Assembly: GCF_013408335.1 (NCBI RefSeq)
Contig: NZ_JACBZR010000001.1
Location: forward strand, 3,224,001 to 3,288,000
DNA: 64,000 bases
DNA from: Nocardioides panzhihuensis
GTDB lineage: Bacteria; Actinomycetota; Actinomycetes; Propionibacteriales; Nocardioidaceae
Reading direction: 5' to 3'
Below, piece after piece: positions 15,670 through 26,547 of this stretch. The notes beneath the pieces were generated by a model that saw nothing but the letters and a program-made list of their open reading frames with translations, did not search any database and was not told where the DNA came from. Within the stretch, counting starts at the first letter, position 1, and each line of letters starts with the position of its first letter. Position numbers and translations under genes: made by a program.

Positions 15670-17396
15670 GCGTGGGTCCTCTCGTCGACGGCTGCCGGCC
15701 GCGGGACGAAGCACCAGTCGTTGTCGGCCGTTCCGTGGTCCAGGTCGGCGATCCGCGGCGCGCCGGAGAAGAGCGTGACGCGGAGCCAGTCGGTTGACTG
15801 TGGGTTGAAGTTGTCCATGCCGTAGACGGCGAGCTGGAACCGCTGCACATGCAACGGCAGAAAGTCGCCGGCAAGAAGATTCATGTGCAGCTCGGCGTAG
15901 TCGAGCCCGTCGATCGACTGCACCCGGGCGACGGCTGCGCGATGCCGCGGATGGCCGAGGAGGAACTCGCCGACGCTCGTCTCGGCGTCGACTCGTTCCA
16001 GATCTGCCCGCAGCGAGTGCACGGCCCGGGCCACGTCGACGGCGTGCTGCACCGTCTCCCCGGGGTCCACACCAGCGACTGCCCGGCGCGGTTCCTCGTT
16101 GTTCGCCGAGGAATACCAGAAGCGCTCGGTCTGCCCGGGATCCGCGAAGTCGAACCCGGCCAGCCAGTCATAGGTCGTGTCGATCACCTGCCGGAGATGA
16201 CCGGAGGACATCCGAGGCCTGACGACGCGCTCCTCGTGGCATGGGAGACCGGCTTCAACGACGTCGTCGAGGTCATCGGTCAGCTCGGTCAGCACAGAAG
16301 CGACCAGCCCGCGAACCTCCGAGCCTGAAGCGGCTGCCCGGTCGTGGAGGTGTCGCCAGGGCTGCGGCTCAGGGGCACCACCCATGGTCCCGCGCTCGGC
16401 GAATTCGTCGAGCAGGCCGGTGAGCGGCAGGAGCCGCGCGGCCAGCTGAGCTCCCGAGGCATACGGCGTCGGCTCGGTGTCGCCCTGCTCCCCCAGGAAG
16501 CGTACGGCGCGCCGGAGCAGCTCACGCAGGCGGGCGACGTCCGGATCGGAAGGGTCGACCACGCGAGCAGTGACCGCTGCCAGCGGAAGCTCCCGCAGAC
16601 GCACCCAGGCGTCGAGGACCTCCGGGTGGTTGACCACGTAGGGAACCATGCCCAGGCCGGTGGCGTTGCCCAGACCGAGGTAGCGGCGCCAGTCCCCGTC
16701 GAGCAGGACGGCCTTCCTGCTGCGCGCCGCGGCGCAACTCTCGGCCAGCACGTAGCCGAGCTCGCGCAACAGCCAGGCAGCCAGCATGTGGGCCCGATAG
16801 GGCACGGCAAATGGATGACCCTCCTCGAAACGCTCGAAGTCGGCGATGCCGAACTTGCCGTTGCTGTAGAACGCGGTGCTCCTCAGCAGATACGGCGAGA
16901 GCCCGAAGGCATTCGGCTCCGGCTGCCGGCCGTCGGCCAGCCGGTCCACGACATAGTCGAAGAATCGCCCGCTGCGGTTGGCGCGGGTCCAGATCAGCGT
17001 CCGCTCATCGGCACGGCCCTCCTCCTGCCGGGTGACCTGCGGCCGCAGCGAGGCGACGTACGCGTCGTCGACCTCGCCCTCGACCAGGGCCGCGGTGACG
17101 TCCCACGACGCGGCGACAACCCGGTCCTCACGCGCCGAGTCGTCGATGGTCTGGGAGAACGCGACGAAGCTCCACCGGTGTTCACCGGCCAGTACGTCGA
17201 AGACCACCACTCCTCGGCCGTCCTCGTCCAGGTCGGTGCGACCCAGCGACACGTTCCAGCCCTCGGCGGCCGCGCGACGTACGAGCGCCCGCGCGAAGCT
17301 ATGCCGCGTCGACCGGGCACCGCCGAAGTCTGCAGGTGTCAGGACCTCATGGGGCGGTCGCAGCCCGATGGTCGAGGTTCCGACGCCCGCGGTCAT
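15666..17396 (-). CDS. 576-residue protein of unknown family
   Basis: A large soluble protein with no signal peptide or membrane helix. Visible landmarks are GEHRWSFVAFSQTIDDSARED near the N-terminus, LSPYLLRSTAFYSNGKFG and GNATGLGMVPYVVNHPEVL in the middle, FWYSSANNEEPRR, and a C-terminal VYGMDNFNPQSTDWLRV. Conserved-looking Asn, Trp and Tyr clusters suggest an enzyme, but no cofactor-binding motif or known domain is evident. Four-base overlaps on both sides place it firmly in the operon. It is the largest unexplained protein in the window. Confidence 0.8.
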   Translation of the reverse strand: MTAGVGTSTIGLRPPHEVLTPADFGGARSTRHSFARALVRRAAAEGWNVSLGRTDLDEDGRGVVVFDVLAGEHRWSFVAFSQTIDDSAREDRVVAASWDVTAALVEGEVDDAYVASLRPQVTRQEEGRADERTLIWTRANRSGRFFDYVVDRLADGRQPEPNAFGLSPYLLRSTAFYSNGKFGIADFERFEEGHPFAVPYRAHMLAAWLLRELGYVLAESCAAARSRKAVLLDGDWRRYLGLGNATGLGMVPYVVNHPEVLDAWVRLRELPLAAVTARVVDPSDPDVARLRELLRRAVRFLGEQGDTEPTPYASGAQLAARLLPLTGLLDEFAERGTMGGAPEPQPWRHLHDRAAASGSEVRGLVASVLTELTDDLDDVVEAGLPCHEERVVRPRMSSGHLRQVIDTTYDWLAGFDFADPGQTERFWYSSANNEEPRRAVAGVDPGETVQHAVDVARAVHSLRADLERVDAETSVGEFLLGHPRHRAAVARVQSIDGLDYAELHMNLLAGDFLPLHVQRFQLAVYGMDNFNPQSTDWLRVTLFSGAPRIADLDHGTADNDWCFVPRPAAVDERTHA

Positions 17397-18859
17397 GAGT
17401 TGTCCTCCGGAGCCAACCGCAGGTAGGCGGTCTTGCTCACCGTGAAGAACTCCGCGGCCGAGTCACTCGCCTGCTCACGAGGTGCCGGGAAGGAGGAGTC
17501 GCGCAGGCCCCCGAACGGCGCATGCAGCTCCGAGCCGGTAGATGGGGCGTTGACCTTCACCAGGCCCGCGGCCAGCTCGTCCACGCATCGCCGGGCGACC
17601 CGCTCGTCGCGGGTGAACACCGAGGCCGTGAGGCCGAAGTCAGTCCCGTTGGCGAGCTCGATGGCCGCGTCGAGGTCAGCGGCACGCAACAGCGTGGTGA
17701 CCGGCCCGAAGACCTCCTCGCGGGAGATCGTCAGCTCGGGCGTTCCTGCCAGCAGCGTGGGCGGGACCCAGTGGCCGGGCGCATCGGGCACGGGGGCGGT
17801 AGCGAGCACCTCCGCCCCCTCATCGATCGCCTGCTGCACCGCAGTTGTGATCTGGTCGCGGGCCTTCGCGGAGACGACCGGTCCGAGAGCGGTGCCTGTG
17901 TCGGCACCACGTCCGACCACGAGCGTCTCGACCCGCCCGACCAGCTCGCCGACCAGCTCGTCATAGCAGCCACCGACCGCGATGATGCGGCGGGTTGCCG
18001 TGCACTTCTGACCCGTGCTCCCCATCGCAGCTGCCACGATCGCGTCGGCTGCCGACGGCAGGTGGGCGTCCGGGAGGACAATGGCGGCGTTGTGGCCACC
18101 CAGCTCCATCTGGAGCTTTGCGCCGCGCGGGACCACCGCATCGCGGATCGAGTGGCCCACCGGGACGGAGCCGGTGAACGTGACGGCGGCGGTGCCGGAG
18201 TGTGCGACCAGGGCCGCGCCGAGGTGGCCGGGGCCGAGAAGTAGGTTGAGCACGCCGTCGGGCACGCCGGCCTCGACCAGGATCTCGGCCAACGCGACCG
18301 CCATCGCCGGGGTGTCGCTCGCGGGCTTCCAGACGACCGGGTTGCCCCACAGAAGCGCGGGCGCGATCTTCCAGACCGGAATCTGCAGGGGGAAGTTCCA
18401 CGGCGTGATGACGGCGACCGTGCCCACCGGGCGGCGCACTGTCCGCACGACCTCGTCCGGATGGCTGGAGGGGTACGTCGCGCCGTCCGGCCGGCGCGCG
18501 GAGGCGGCGTGGTAGTGCAGCGTCTCGATCGAAGCACCTACCTCGCCGCGGGAGTCCGCCAAGGACTTGCCTTGCTCGCGGGTCATCAGCATGGCCAGGT
18601 CCTCGGCGCGGTCTTCCATGAGCTGAGCCGCCCGACGAAGCACCTGACCGCGGCCCAGCAGTCCCTGCCGGTCCCAGTCCTTGGTGGCGGCAGCGGCGGC
18701 AGCCATGGCTTGCTCGAGCTGCTCCTCGGTGGCGGTGCTGTACTCCGCCACCGAGACGCCAGCCGGGTCGGCTGGGTCCTCGCTTCGCTGGGGCACTCCG
18801 GCGCCGTCGGCCCAGGTGCCGCCGATCAGCTGGCGGAGGTAGATGGTGGAGGTGCTCAT
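17393..18859 (-). CDS. NAD(P)-dependent aldehyde dehydrogenase
   Basis: 488 residues, standard ALDH length. The catalytic set is complete: Asn155 in PWNFP, Lys178 in WKPAS, Glu252 in MELGGHN and nucleophile Cys286 in GQKCTAT. It oxidises an aldehyde to the acid (or semialdehyde to acyl product) in the cytosol. The substrate is likely an aldehyde formed from the compound imported by the BCCT carrier encoded just upstream; betaine-aldehyde-like or semialdehyde substrates are both possible. Four-base overlaps join it to both neighbours. Confidence 0.92.
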   Translation of the reverse strand: MSTSTIYLRQLIGGTWADGAGVPQRSEDPADPAGVSVAEYSTATEEQLEQAMAAAAAATKDWDRQGLLGRGQVLRRAAQLMEDRAEDLAMLMTREQGKSLADSRGEVGASIETLHYHAASARRPDGATYPSSHPDEVVRTVRRPVGTVAVITPWNFPLQIPVWKIAPALLWGNPVVWKPASDTPAMAVALAEILVEAGVPDGVLNLLLGPGHLGAALVAHSGTAAVTFTGSVPVGHSIRDAVVPRGAKLQMELGGHNAAIVLPDAHLPSAADAIVAAAMGSTGQKCTATRRIIAVGGCYDELVGELVGRVETLVVGRGADTGTALGPVVSAKARDQITTAVQQAIDEGAEVLATAPVPDAPGHWVPPTLLAGTPELTISREEVFGPVTTLLRAADLDAAIELANGTDFGLTASVFTRDERVARRCVDELAAGLVKVNAPSTGSELHAPFGGLRDSSFPAPREQASDSAAEFFTVSKTAYLRLAPEDNS

Positions 18860-20481
18860 GCTTTGGCTCCTTCTTCGGCCTCACGCGTAGCGCGGGTCGA
18901 GGTCGTGGGATTGATGGTCGAGGGGTGGGGCGTACGCCAACCGGTGATGCCCTGCTCCACCGCCAAGCGGCGCACCATCACGGGCGCCGCGACGAGCGAC
19001 GGCAACAGGATGAACCCGACGGGGACGGCGGTGACGACGATGAACGACTGCAGGGCGGTGATACCTCCGTCGCCGATGCTGATCAGGACCGCCGCAGCGG
19101 CACCCATCAGCACCGCCCAGACAGCCCGCAGCCGGGAGTCCGCGTGGTCCTTGGTGGTGCAGGACTGGGCGATGGCGTACGACATGGAGTCTGTGGTGGT
19201 CGCGACGAACAGGATCGTGAGGAGCAGAAATCCTGTGCTGACCAGCAGAGACAGCGGGAGACCGCTGGCGATGGCCATCACCGCGGCGGGCAGTCCGGCT
19301 CCCTCGAGCGGGCCAGAGATCTCGCCGGGATTCTGCTGTTCGAGCATGATGCCGGTGCCACCCAGGACCGAGAACCACAGGCAGGTGGCGACCGGCGGCA
19401 GCACCGACGTGCTGATGATCAGGTCACGGACCGTGCGGCCGCGGGAGATCCGAGCGATGAAGATCGCCATCAACGGGGCGTACCCGAGGAACCAACCGAA
19501 GAAGAAGACCGTCCAGCCAGATGTCCAGGTCGAATCACCCGAGTACAGGCTCATTCCGACGAAGTCGGTGACGTAGACACCGAAGCCGCCGACGAAGGCC
19601 TTGACGACGTACCAGGCAGAACCGAGCACGAGCACCGCGGTCATCAGCGCCAGCGCCAGCCACACATTCACCCGGCTGAGGAGCTGGATGCCGCGGTTGA
19701 CGCCAGAGACGACGGACACGGCGGCGACCGCGGTCAGCACCGCGATGACAGCGAGCTGCACACCGTACACATCGGGAATGCCGAACAGCGATGAGAGCCC
19801 GTAGGAGACCTGGAGTCCCAGGAATCCGATCGGTCCGACCGTCCCCGCAACCACGGCGACGATGCAGACCACGTCCGCAACGGTGCCAATGGGGCTGGTC
19901 ACCACTCGGCTCCCGAGGATCGGATACAGCAGGGTCCGCGGACGCAGAGGCATTCCTCGCTCGGCGGCATACATCATCACGATCGCGGCGAGGGAGCCGA
20001 GAATCGCCCACGCCAGGAAGCCCCAATGGACGAAGCTCTGCGCCAGCGCGACATGGACCGCCTCGGCGCTCCCCGCCTCGACGCCCTCGAAGCGTGGCGG
20101 CGCGTTGAGGAAGTGGTACATCGGCTCGGCCGCAGCCCAGAAGACGCCACCACCGGCGAGCAAGGTGCACATGATCATCGCCACCCACTTGAAGCGGCCG
20201 AACTCCGGCTCCACGTCGCCGAGTCGGGCACGAGCCCACGGCGTGACGGCAAGGAGCAACGCCACGGCGAAGGTGGCGAGCATCAACACCTGCCAGTAGA
20301 GGCCGAACCACTGCGCACTCTTGGTGAATCCAACGGTCACCCAGGCCCCGACGATGTCCGGTGCGACGATCGCACCGGCTACGAAGATCAGGAGCGAACC
20401 CGCGCTGGCCGTCGTGACGACACGGTCAGCGCCTCCGCCCCGGGCTGTGAGGGCCGCAGCCCCTCGGCTTTCTGTGCTCAT
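18856..20481 (-). CDS. BCCT-family transporter
   Basis: 541 residues with about 12 hydrophobic helices. The family signature region is clear: WTSGWTVFFFGWFLGYAPLMAIFIARISRGRTVRD, plus FVHWGFLAWA. BCCT carriers take up compounds with a quaternary ammonium group (betaine, choline, carnitine and relatives) with Na+ or H+. The ATG at 20481 has AAGGAGA upstream; an in-frame reading to 20562 is rejected. It is the first gene of the six-gene operon and divergent from the LysR regulator, so it points to a trimethylammonium-like or zwitterionic substrate for the pathway. Confidence 0.92.
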   Translation of the reverse strand: MSTESRGAAALTARGGGADRVVTTASAGSLLIFVAGAIVAPDIVGAWVTVGFTKSAQWFGLYWQVLMLATFAVALLLAVTPWARARLGDVEPEFGRFKWVAMIMCTLLAGGGVFWAAAEPMYHFLNAPPRFEGVEAGSAEAVHVALAQSFVHWGFLAWAILGSLAAIVMMYAAERGMPLRPRTLLYPILGSRVVTSPIGTVADVVCIVAVVAGTVGPIGFLGLQVSYGLSSLFGIPDVYGVQLAVIAVLTAVAAVSVVSGVNRGIQLLSRVNVWLALALMTAVLVLGSAWYVVKAFVGGFGVYVTDFVGMSLYSGDSTWTSGWTVFFFGWFLGYAPLMAIFIARISRGRTVRDLIISTSVLPPVATCLWFSVLGGTGIMLEQQNPGEISGPLEGAGLPAAVMAIASGLPLSLLVSTGFLLLTILFVATTTDSMSYAIAQSCTTKDHADSRLRAVWAVLMGAAAAVLISIGDGGITALQSFIVVTAVPVGFILLPSLVAAPVMVRRLAVEQGITGWRTPHPSTINPTTSTRATREAEEGAKA

Positions 20482-20632
20482 GTCTGCCTCTTCTCCTTGA
20501 AAGTGTCGCCCCGATTCGGTTGGAAACGTGACGGCCTTCACATGGAAGACGGTAAGGAGCAAACACCTAGTCAGTCCAAGACTTGTTCAGCAATGATTGA
20601 TTCATCTGCGTCATCGGTGCTACACCTTGGTC
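20482..20632. promoter_or_regulatory. divergent promoter region of BCCT operon and lysR
   Basis: This 151-base gap separates the two divergent starts. An AT-rich part holds the dyad ATGA-TTGAT-TCAT (20593-20605), a candidate LysR-type binding site. Core promoter boxes were not assigned with confidence. Confidence 0.45.
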
Positions 20633-21523
20633 ATGGAGCTACGTCAGATCCGGTACGCCATCGCGGTGGCCGAAGAGCTGCACTTCGGGCGAGCGGCTGA
20701 GCGGCTCCTGGTGGCGCAGCCGTCACTCTCCCGTCAGATCCGCGACCTCGAGCGCGACCTTGGGGTGGACCTGTTCGAGCGCACAAGTCGTCAGGTCCGC
20801 CTCACCGCCGCTGGCGCGGCGTTTCTCGACGCTGCGCGCCGCGCCGTCTCCGCGGTGGACTCGAGCCGTGAGGCCGCGGTCGACGCGGCCTCCGGCATCA
20901 GCGGCACGGTGACACTCGGCTTCGTGGCATCGGCGGCCATCCAGATCCTGCCCGAACTCGTCCGCCAGCACAGCAGGGCACGACCCAGAGTCCGACTGAC
21001 GCTCAAGGAGATGACCACTGAGGAGCAGATCGCTGCCCTGCACGAGGGAGCCATCGATGTAGGCCTGAGCCGAGACCTGGAGGAGCAAGAGGGCATCACT
21101 GTCCGCGCAGTGCTGCGCGAGCCGCTCATCGCCGTCGTCCCAAGCACGCACCCACTGCATCATCGACACACGATCGACATCCGCGACCTCGCAGACTCTC
21201 AGGTCGTGACGCTGCCGCGCGCACGAGTGCCGCGGGCATGGGACCGTCTCGTGGTGCTGGCCCACGACAGCGGGACGCGCCTCCACTTCGCGCAGGAGGC
21301 GAACCAGTTTGCGACCCTCCTGGCACTGGTCGCGGCCGAGGTGGGCGTCGCGGTCGTGCCCGCCTCCGTCCGCGCCCTACGCCAGGACGGCGTCCACTAC
21401 CTGCGCCTGCGCGACGAGGGAGCCTGGACCGACGTCTGTGCGGTCGTCAGGGATGACAACATCAGTCCGACCGCGCAAGATCTCCAAGCCGTGCTTCAGG
21501 AGCGGTTCAACTCGGAGGGATGA
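20633..21523 (+). CDS. LysR-family transcriptional regulator
   Basis: 296 residues. The winged helix-turn-helix fills residues 1-60 (MELRQIRYAIAVAEELHFGRAAERLLVAQPSLSRQIRDLE), followed by the periplasmic-binding-protein-like effector domain (GTVTLGFVASAAIQILPELV). The ATG at 20633 is chosen because it begins exactly at the conserved MELRQ. By position it should control the divergent BCCT operon in response to the imported compound or an intermediate. Confidence 0.9.
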   Translation: MELRQIRYAIAVAEELHFGRAAERLLVAQPSLSRQIRDLERDLGVDLFERTSRQVRLTAAGAAFLDAARRAVSAVDSSREAAVDAASGISGTVTLGFVASAAIQILPELVRQHSRARPRVRLTLKEMTTEEQIAALHEGAIDVGLSRDLEEQEGITVRAVLREPLIAVVPSTHPLHHRHTIDIRDLADSQVVTLPRARVPRAWDRLVVLAHDSGTRLHFAQEANQFATLLALVAAEVGVAVVPASVRALRQDGVHYLRLRDEGAWTDVCAVVRDDNISPTAQDLQAVLQERFNSEG

Positions 21524-21633
21524 GCTCCGAAGTGATCTGCCGGCTTCACCGCGACGGAGTCACGAGGTGCCGGGCCACCGCACGACTCGCGCCACGAGAC
21601 GGTGGATCCGGCCTCGGTTCTCAACCGCCGTGA

Positions 21634-22245
21634 TCAGCGATGTTGGTCCGCCGCCGTGCGCTTGAGTGTGCGGTCCAGGTCGTCGAGGACTTTGAACCAG
21701 GTGACCTCGCTCGGTGGGTCGCTGTGGGCGAAGGTGCCGGCGATCTCGAGGGTGATGTAGCCGTGGATGAGGCTGGACATCAGGCGGACGGCGTACGTCT
21801 CGTTGGTCTCCGCGATGCCGTAGCTGCGGATGACGGCGAGGGCGAGGTCGGCGTTGCGGCGGCCGGCGGTGATGGCGGCGGCGACCGAGTCGGGGATCTC
21901 CGCGGCCGGGTCGGAGGCGGACGGGATGCGCTGGCGGGTGGTGGCGTCATAGCGGCCGGGTGAGCGGCGGGCGAAGTCGCGGATGGCGTCGGCGTACGCG
22001 ACGAGGAGGCCGCGGCCCTCCCCTGCCATCGCCCGGCTCGTGGTGTCGGCGAGCTCGTCGAGGACGTACGCAGTGACGGCGGTGCGGAGGTCGGTGGCTC
22101 CGGAGACGTGGGAGTAGAGGGTCGGCGACCTGACTCCGAGATGGCGCGCGAGGACCGAGATCGTGACGGCGTCGAAGCCCAGCTCGTCGGTCAGGTCGGC
22201 GGCGGCCGCGATCACAGCGCTTCGGTTCAGCCCCGGACGACCCAT
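21634..22245 (-). CDS. TetR-family regulator with WHG-type C-terminal domain
   Basis: 203 residues. The helix-turn-helix (AVIAAAADLTDELGFDAVTISVLARHLGVRSPTLYSHV) is followed by a C-terminal domain ending SSLIHGYITLEIAG, the pattern of the WHG group. GGAGG sits six bases before the ATG at 22245. A 15-base imperfect palindrome lies between it and the divergent FBP-domain gene, so it probably represses that gene and itself. Confidence 0.88.
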   Translation of the reverse strand: MGRPGLNRSAVIAAAADLTDELGFDAVTISVLARHLGVRSPTLYSHVSGATDLRTAVTAYVLDELADTTSRAMAGEGRGLLVAYADAIRDFARRSPGRYDATTRQRIPSASDPAAEIPDSVAAAITAGRRNADLALAVIRSYGIAETNETYAVRLMSSLIHGYITLEIAGTFAHSDPPSEVTWFKVLDDLDRTLKRTAADQHR

Positions 22246-22268
22246 CAGCACCCTCCAATAGCGAATTG

Positions 22269-22283
22269 CCTAACAGTTGTAGG
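22269..22283. promoter_or_regulatory. candidate TetR operator
   Basis: CCTAACAGTTGTAGG is a near-palindrome (CCTA ... TAGG) centred in the 47-base gap between the divergent tetR and FBP genes. Location and symmetry fit an autoregulatory TetR site. Confidence 0.5.
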
Positions 22284-22292
22284 AAACCTAGC

Positions 22293-22787
22293 ATGATCAG
22301 TATGAAGCCGCTGACCGAGACCGACGTACGCTCCTCGTTCGTCAACCTCACCAAGGGTGCGACCAAGCGCCTCAACATGCCCGTTGACCTGGCCGAACGG
22401 CCGTGGGGCGACCTGGACTACCTCGGCTGGCAGGACCCGAAGGCGCCGCAGAACCACTACCTCGTCACCGAGCACGACGGCCGTCTCTGCGGCGTCGCCC
22501 TCCGCGCCTCGCGCGAGACGCGCGGGCCGCGGAAGACCATGTGTGCGCTGTGCACCACGGTCGGGGACGTCGCGCTGCTGGTCGCCTCGCGCGCCGGCCG
22601 CTCCGGGCAGGACGGCAACTCCGTCGGCACCTACATCTGCGCCGACCTCGACTGCTCCCTCAAGGCGCGCAACAAGCGCAAGCCCGACACCCCTGTCATC
22701 CACGAGACCCTCAGCGTCGAGCAGAAGGTCGACCGGCTGCTCGGCAACCTCGACTCGTTCGTCGCGCGGGTGCTCCGGCCGGCGTGA
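22293..22787 (+). CDS. FBP-domain (treble-clef zinc finger) protein
   Basis: 164 residues. It contains the paired cysteines MCALCTT (about 82-85) and YICADLDCSLKARNK (about 118-123), which form the treble-clef zinc site of the FBP C-terminal family, named after fibronectin-binding proteins but found in cytosolic actinobacterial proteins; a link to EF-G and fusidic acid resistance (FusB-like) is known for the fold. The ATG at 22293 has AGGAAA upstream; an ATG at 22302 is alternative. Possible ribosome or translation role is inferred from the fold. Confidence 0.82.
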   Translation: MISMKPLTETDVRSSFVNLTKGATKRLNMPVDLAERPWGDLDYLGWQDPKAPQNHYLVTEHDGRLCGVALRASRETRGPRKTMCALCTTVGDVALLVASRAGRSGQDGNSVGTYICADLDCSLKARNKRKPDTPVIHETLSVEQKVDRLLGNLDSFVARVLRPA

Positions 22788-22851
22788 CTCCTCCACCCAG
22801 CGAACAGGCTCTACGCTGTGACCTGCGGCCCGCCCTGTGTCAGGAGGACAT

Positions 22852-23184
22852 GTGCAACGTGGCGAAGTCTGGTGGGTGGAGTTCGACGAGCGGCGGCTGG
22901 TGGTGCTGCTGTCTGAAGACGACGCGTCCGCGATCCAGGTGATGCAGGTCGTCGCGCCGGCGGGTGTCGACATCACCGGTCTGGGCGTCGAGGTGGCAGT
23001 AGGCACCATGGAAGGACTGCCCTTTGACGGCGTCCTTCGGTTCGCGCTTCCGCGTCCAGGCTTGACCCCTTGTACGTGGCTGACCACCCTGTCCCGGGAA
23101 GACCTGATCGAGCGAGCAGGCGCCCTGTCCGCCGCGAAGATCAGCGAGATCGAGGATGCCCTCCGTCTCGGTGGCCTCGGGTAG
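22852..23184 (+). CDS. PemK/MazF-like toxin-fold protein, apparently without antitoxin
   Basis: 110 residues. The start QRGEVWWVEFDERRLVVLLS matches the first strands of the MazF/CcdB barrel, and TPCTWLTTLSREDLIERAGALSAAKISEIEDAL matches its C-terminal helix. MazF proteins cut RNA at short motifs. A key Arg usually found after the first strand segment (RPV/RPA) is not obvious, so activity is uncertain. The GTG at 22852 lies four bases after AGGAGG. No antitoxin-like gene precedes it. Confidence 0.72.
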   Translation: MQRGEVWWVEFDERRLVVLLSEDDASAIQVMQVVAPAGVDITGLGVEVAVGTMEGLPFDGVLRFALPRPGLTPCTWLTTLSREDLIERAGALSAAKISEIEDALRLGGLG

Positions 23185-23214
23185 GCGGAGGACGTCTGCT
23201 CGCGCGGCTTCGTC

Positions 23215-24678
<1,464 letters not shown>

Positions 24679-24684
24679 GGCGGT

Positions 24685-25064
24685 TCACTCCTCGATCAAA
24701 GCGTCGTAGGCCGCGGCGTCGAGCAGATCGGGAGCGTTCGAGATGCGCATCTCGAAGAGCCAGCCGGCGCCGAACGGGTCGCTGTTGATCAGCGCAGGGT
24801 CATCGACGACCGCCGAGTTGATCGCGAGCACCTCGCCGTCGGCGGGCGCGAAGAGGTCGCTGACCGACTTCGTCGACTCCAGCTCACCGCAGCTCTCTCC
24901 CCCGGTGATCTCGCTGCCCACCTCGGGCAGCTCGACGAAGACGATGTCGCCCAGCGCCTCGGTGGCGAAGGCGGTGACCCCGACGCGCGCGACCTCGTCG
25001 CGGGTCTCGATCCATTCGTGCTCGGCGGTGTAGGACAGGTGGGACGGGTTGCTCATGGCGGTGC

Positions 25065-25068
<4 letters not shown>
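24685..25068 (-). CDS. gcvH: glycine cleavage system H protein
   Basis: 127 residues. The lipoyl Lys is in the ELESTKSVSDLFAP loop (Lys about 67); HEWIETRDEVARVGVTAFA and PFGAGWLFEMRIS are typical. It carries the aminomethyl group between the P, T and L proteins. The start overlaps the gcvT stop (ATGA), though an ATG at 25056 is also possible. Confidence 0.95.
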
Positions 25069-26168
<1,100 letters not shown>

Positions 26169-26221
26169 GTGCGGGAGGCTCCCTGATGATGGCTGCCGCT
26201 GATGCGGCACCCGTGGACGGG

Positions 26222-26412
26222 TGACCTCCCCGCTCTGTCATCGCTACCTGAGAGCTTCACCGCCCGCAGGGACGATTTGCACCGTGGGTGCAGGATCCAG
26301 CGGATCCTGTCTTTCCAGAGTTCGCCTCACCACAGCGGTCATGGGGCCTGAGAGATTCTGGGGAGGTTTGCTCCTTCGGCGCCTCACCCGGGACGGTGAG
26401 GACTCTCCCGCT
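26222..26412 (-). promoter_or_regulatory. tandem glycine riboswitch
   Basis: Read on the minus strand, the leader begins GGGAGAGTCC and contains the aptamer-1 core GCGCCGAAGGAGCAAACC with CTCTCAGGCCCC. A second aptamer (CTCTGGAAAG, GGTGCAAATC, GCGGTGAAGCTCTCAGG) follows within about 10 bases. This is the hallmark two-aptamer glycine switch and ends about 55 bases before gcvT. Glycine binding is expected to turn on gcvT-gcvH-sdaA. Confidence 0.93.
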
Positions 26413-26513
26413 GCAGTTCGAACGGCGGATGTGAAGTTGTGCGGCACAACCTAGGTCTGGCCACCTCGGCCGTCAAGATCCGGCGACATCGAGTGAGCCT
26501 CGACCCCGTTAAC

Positions 26514-26526
26514 GAGAACTGTTCTC
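26514..26526. promoter_or_regulatory. palindrome at the COG0523 GTPase start, possible Zur box
   Basis: GAGAAC-T-GTTCTC is a perfect 13-base dyad 21 bases before the start codon. In reverse, TGAGAACAGTTCTCG partly matches actinobacterial zinc-uptake-regulator boxes (TGAAAATnATTTTCA-like). COG0523 genes are often zinc-controlled, so this reading is reasonable but unproven. Confidence 0.45.
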
Positions 26527-26547
26527 AACGGGTTCTACGATGGCTCG

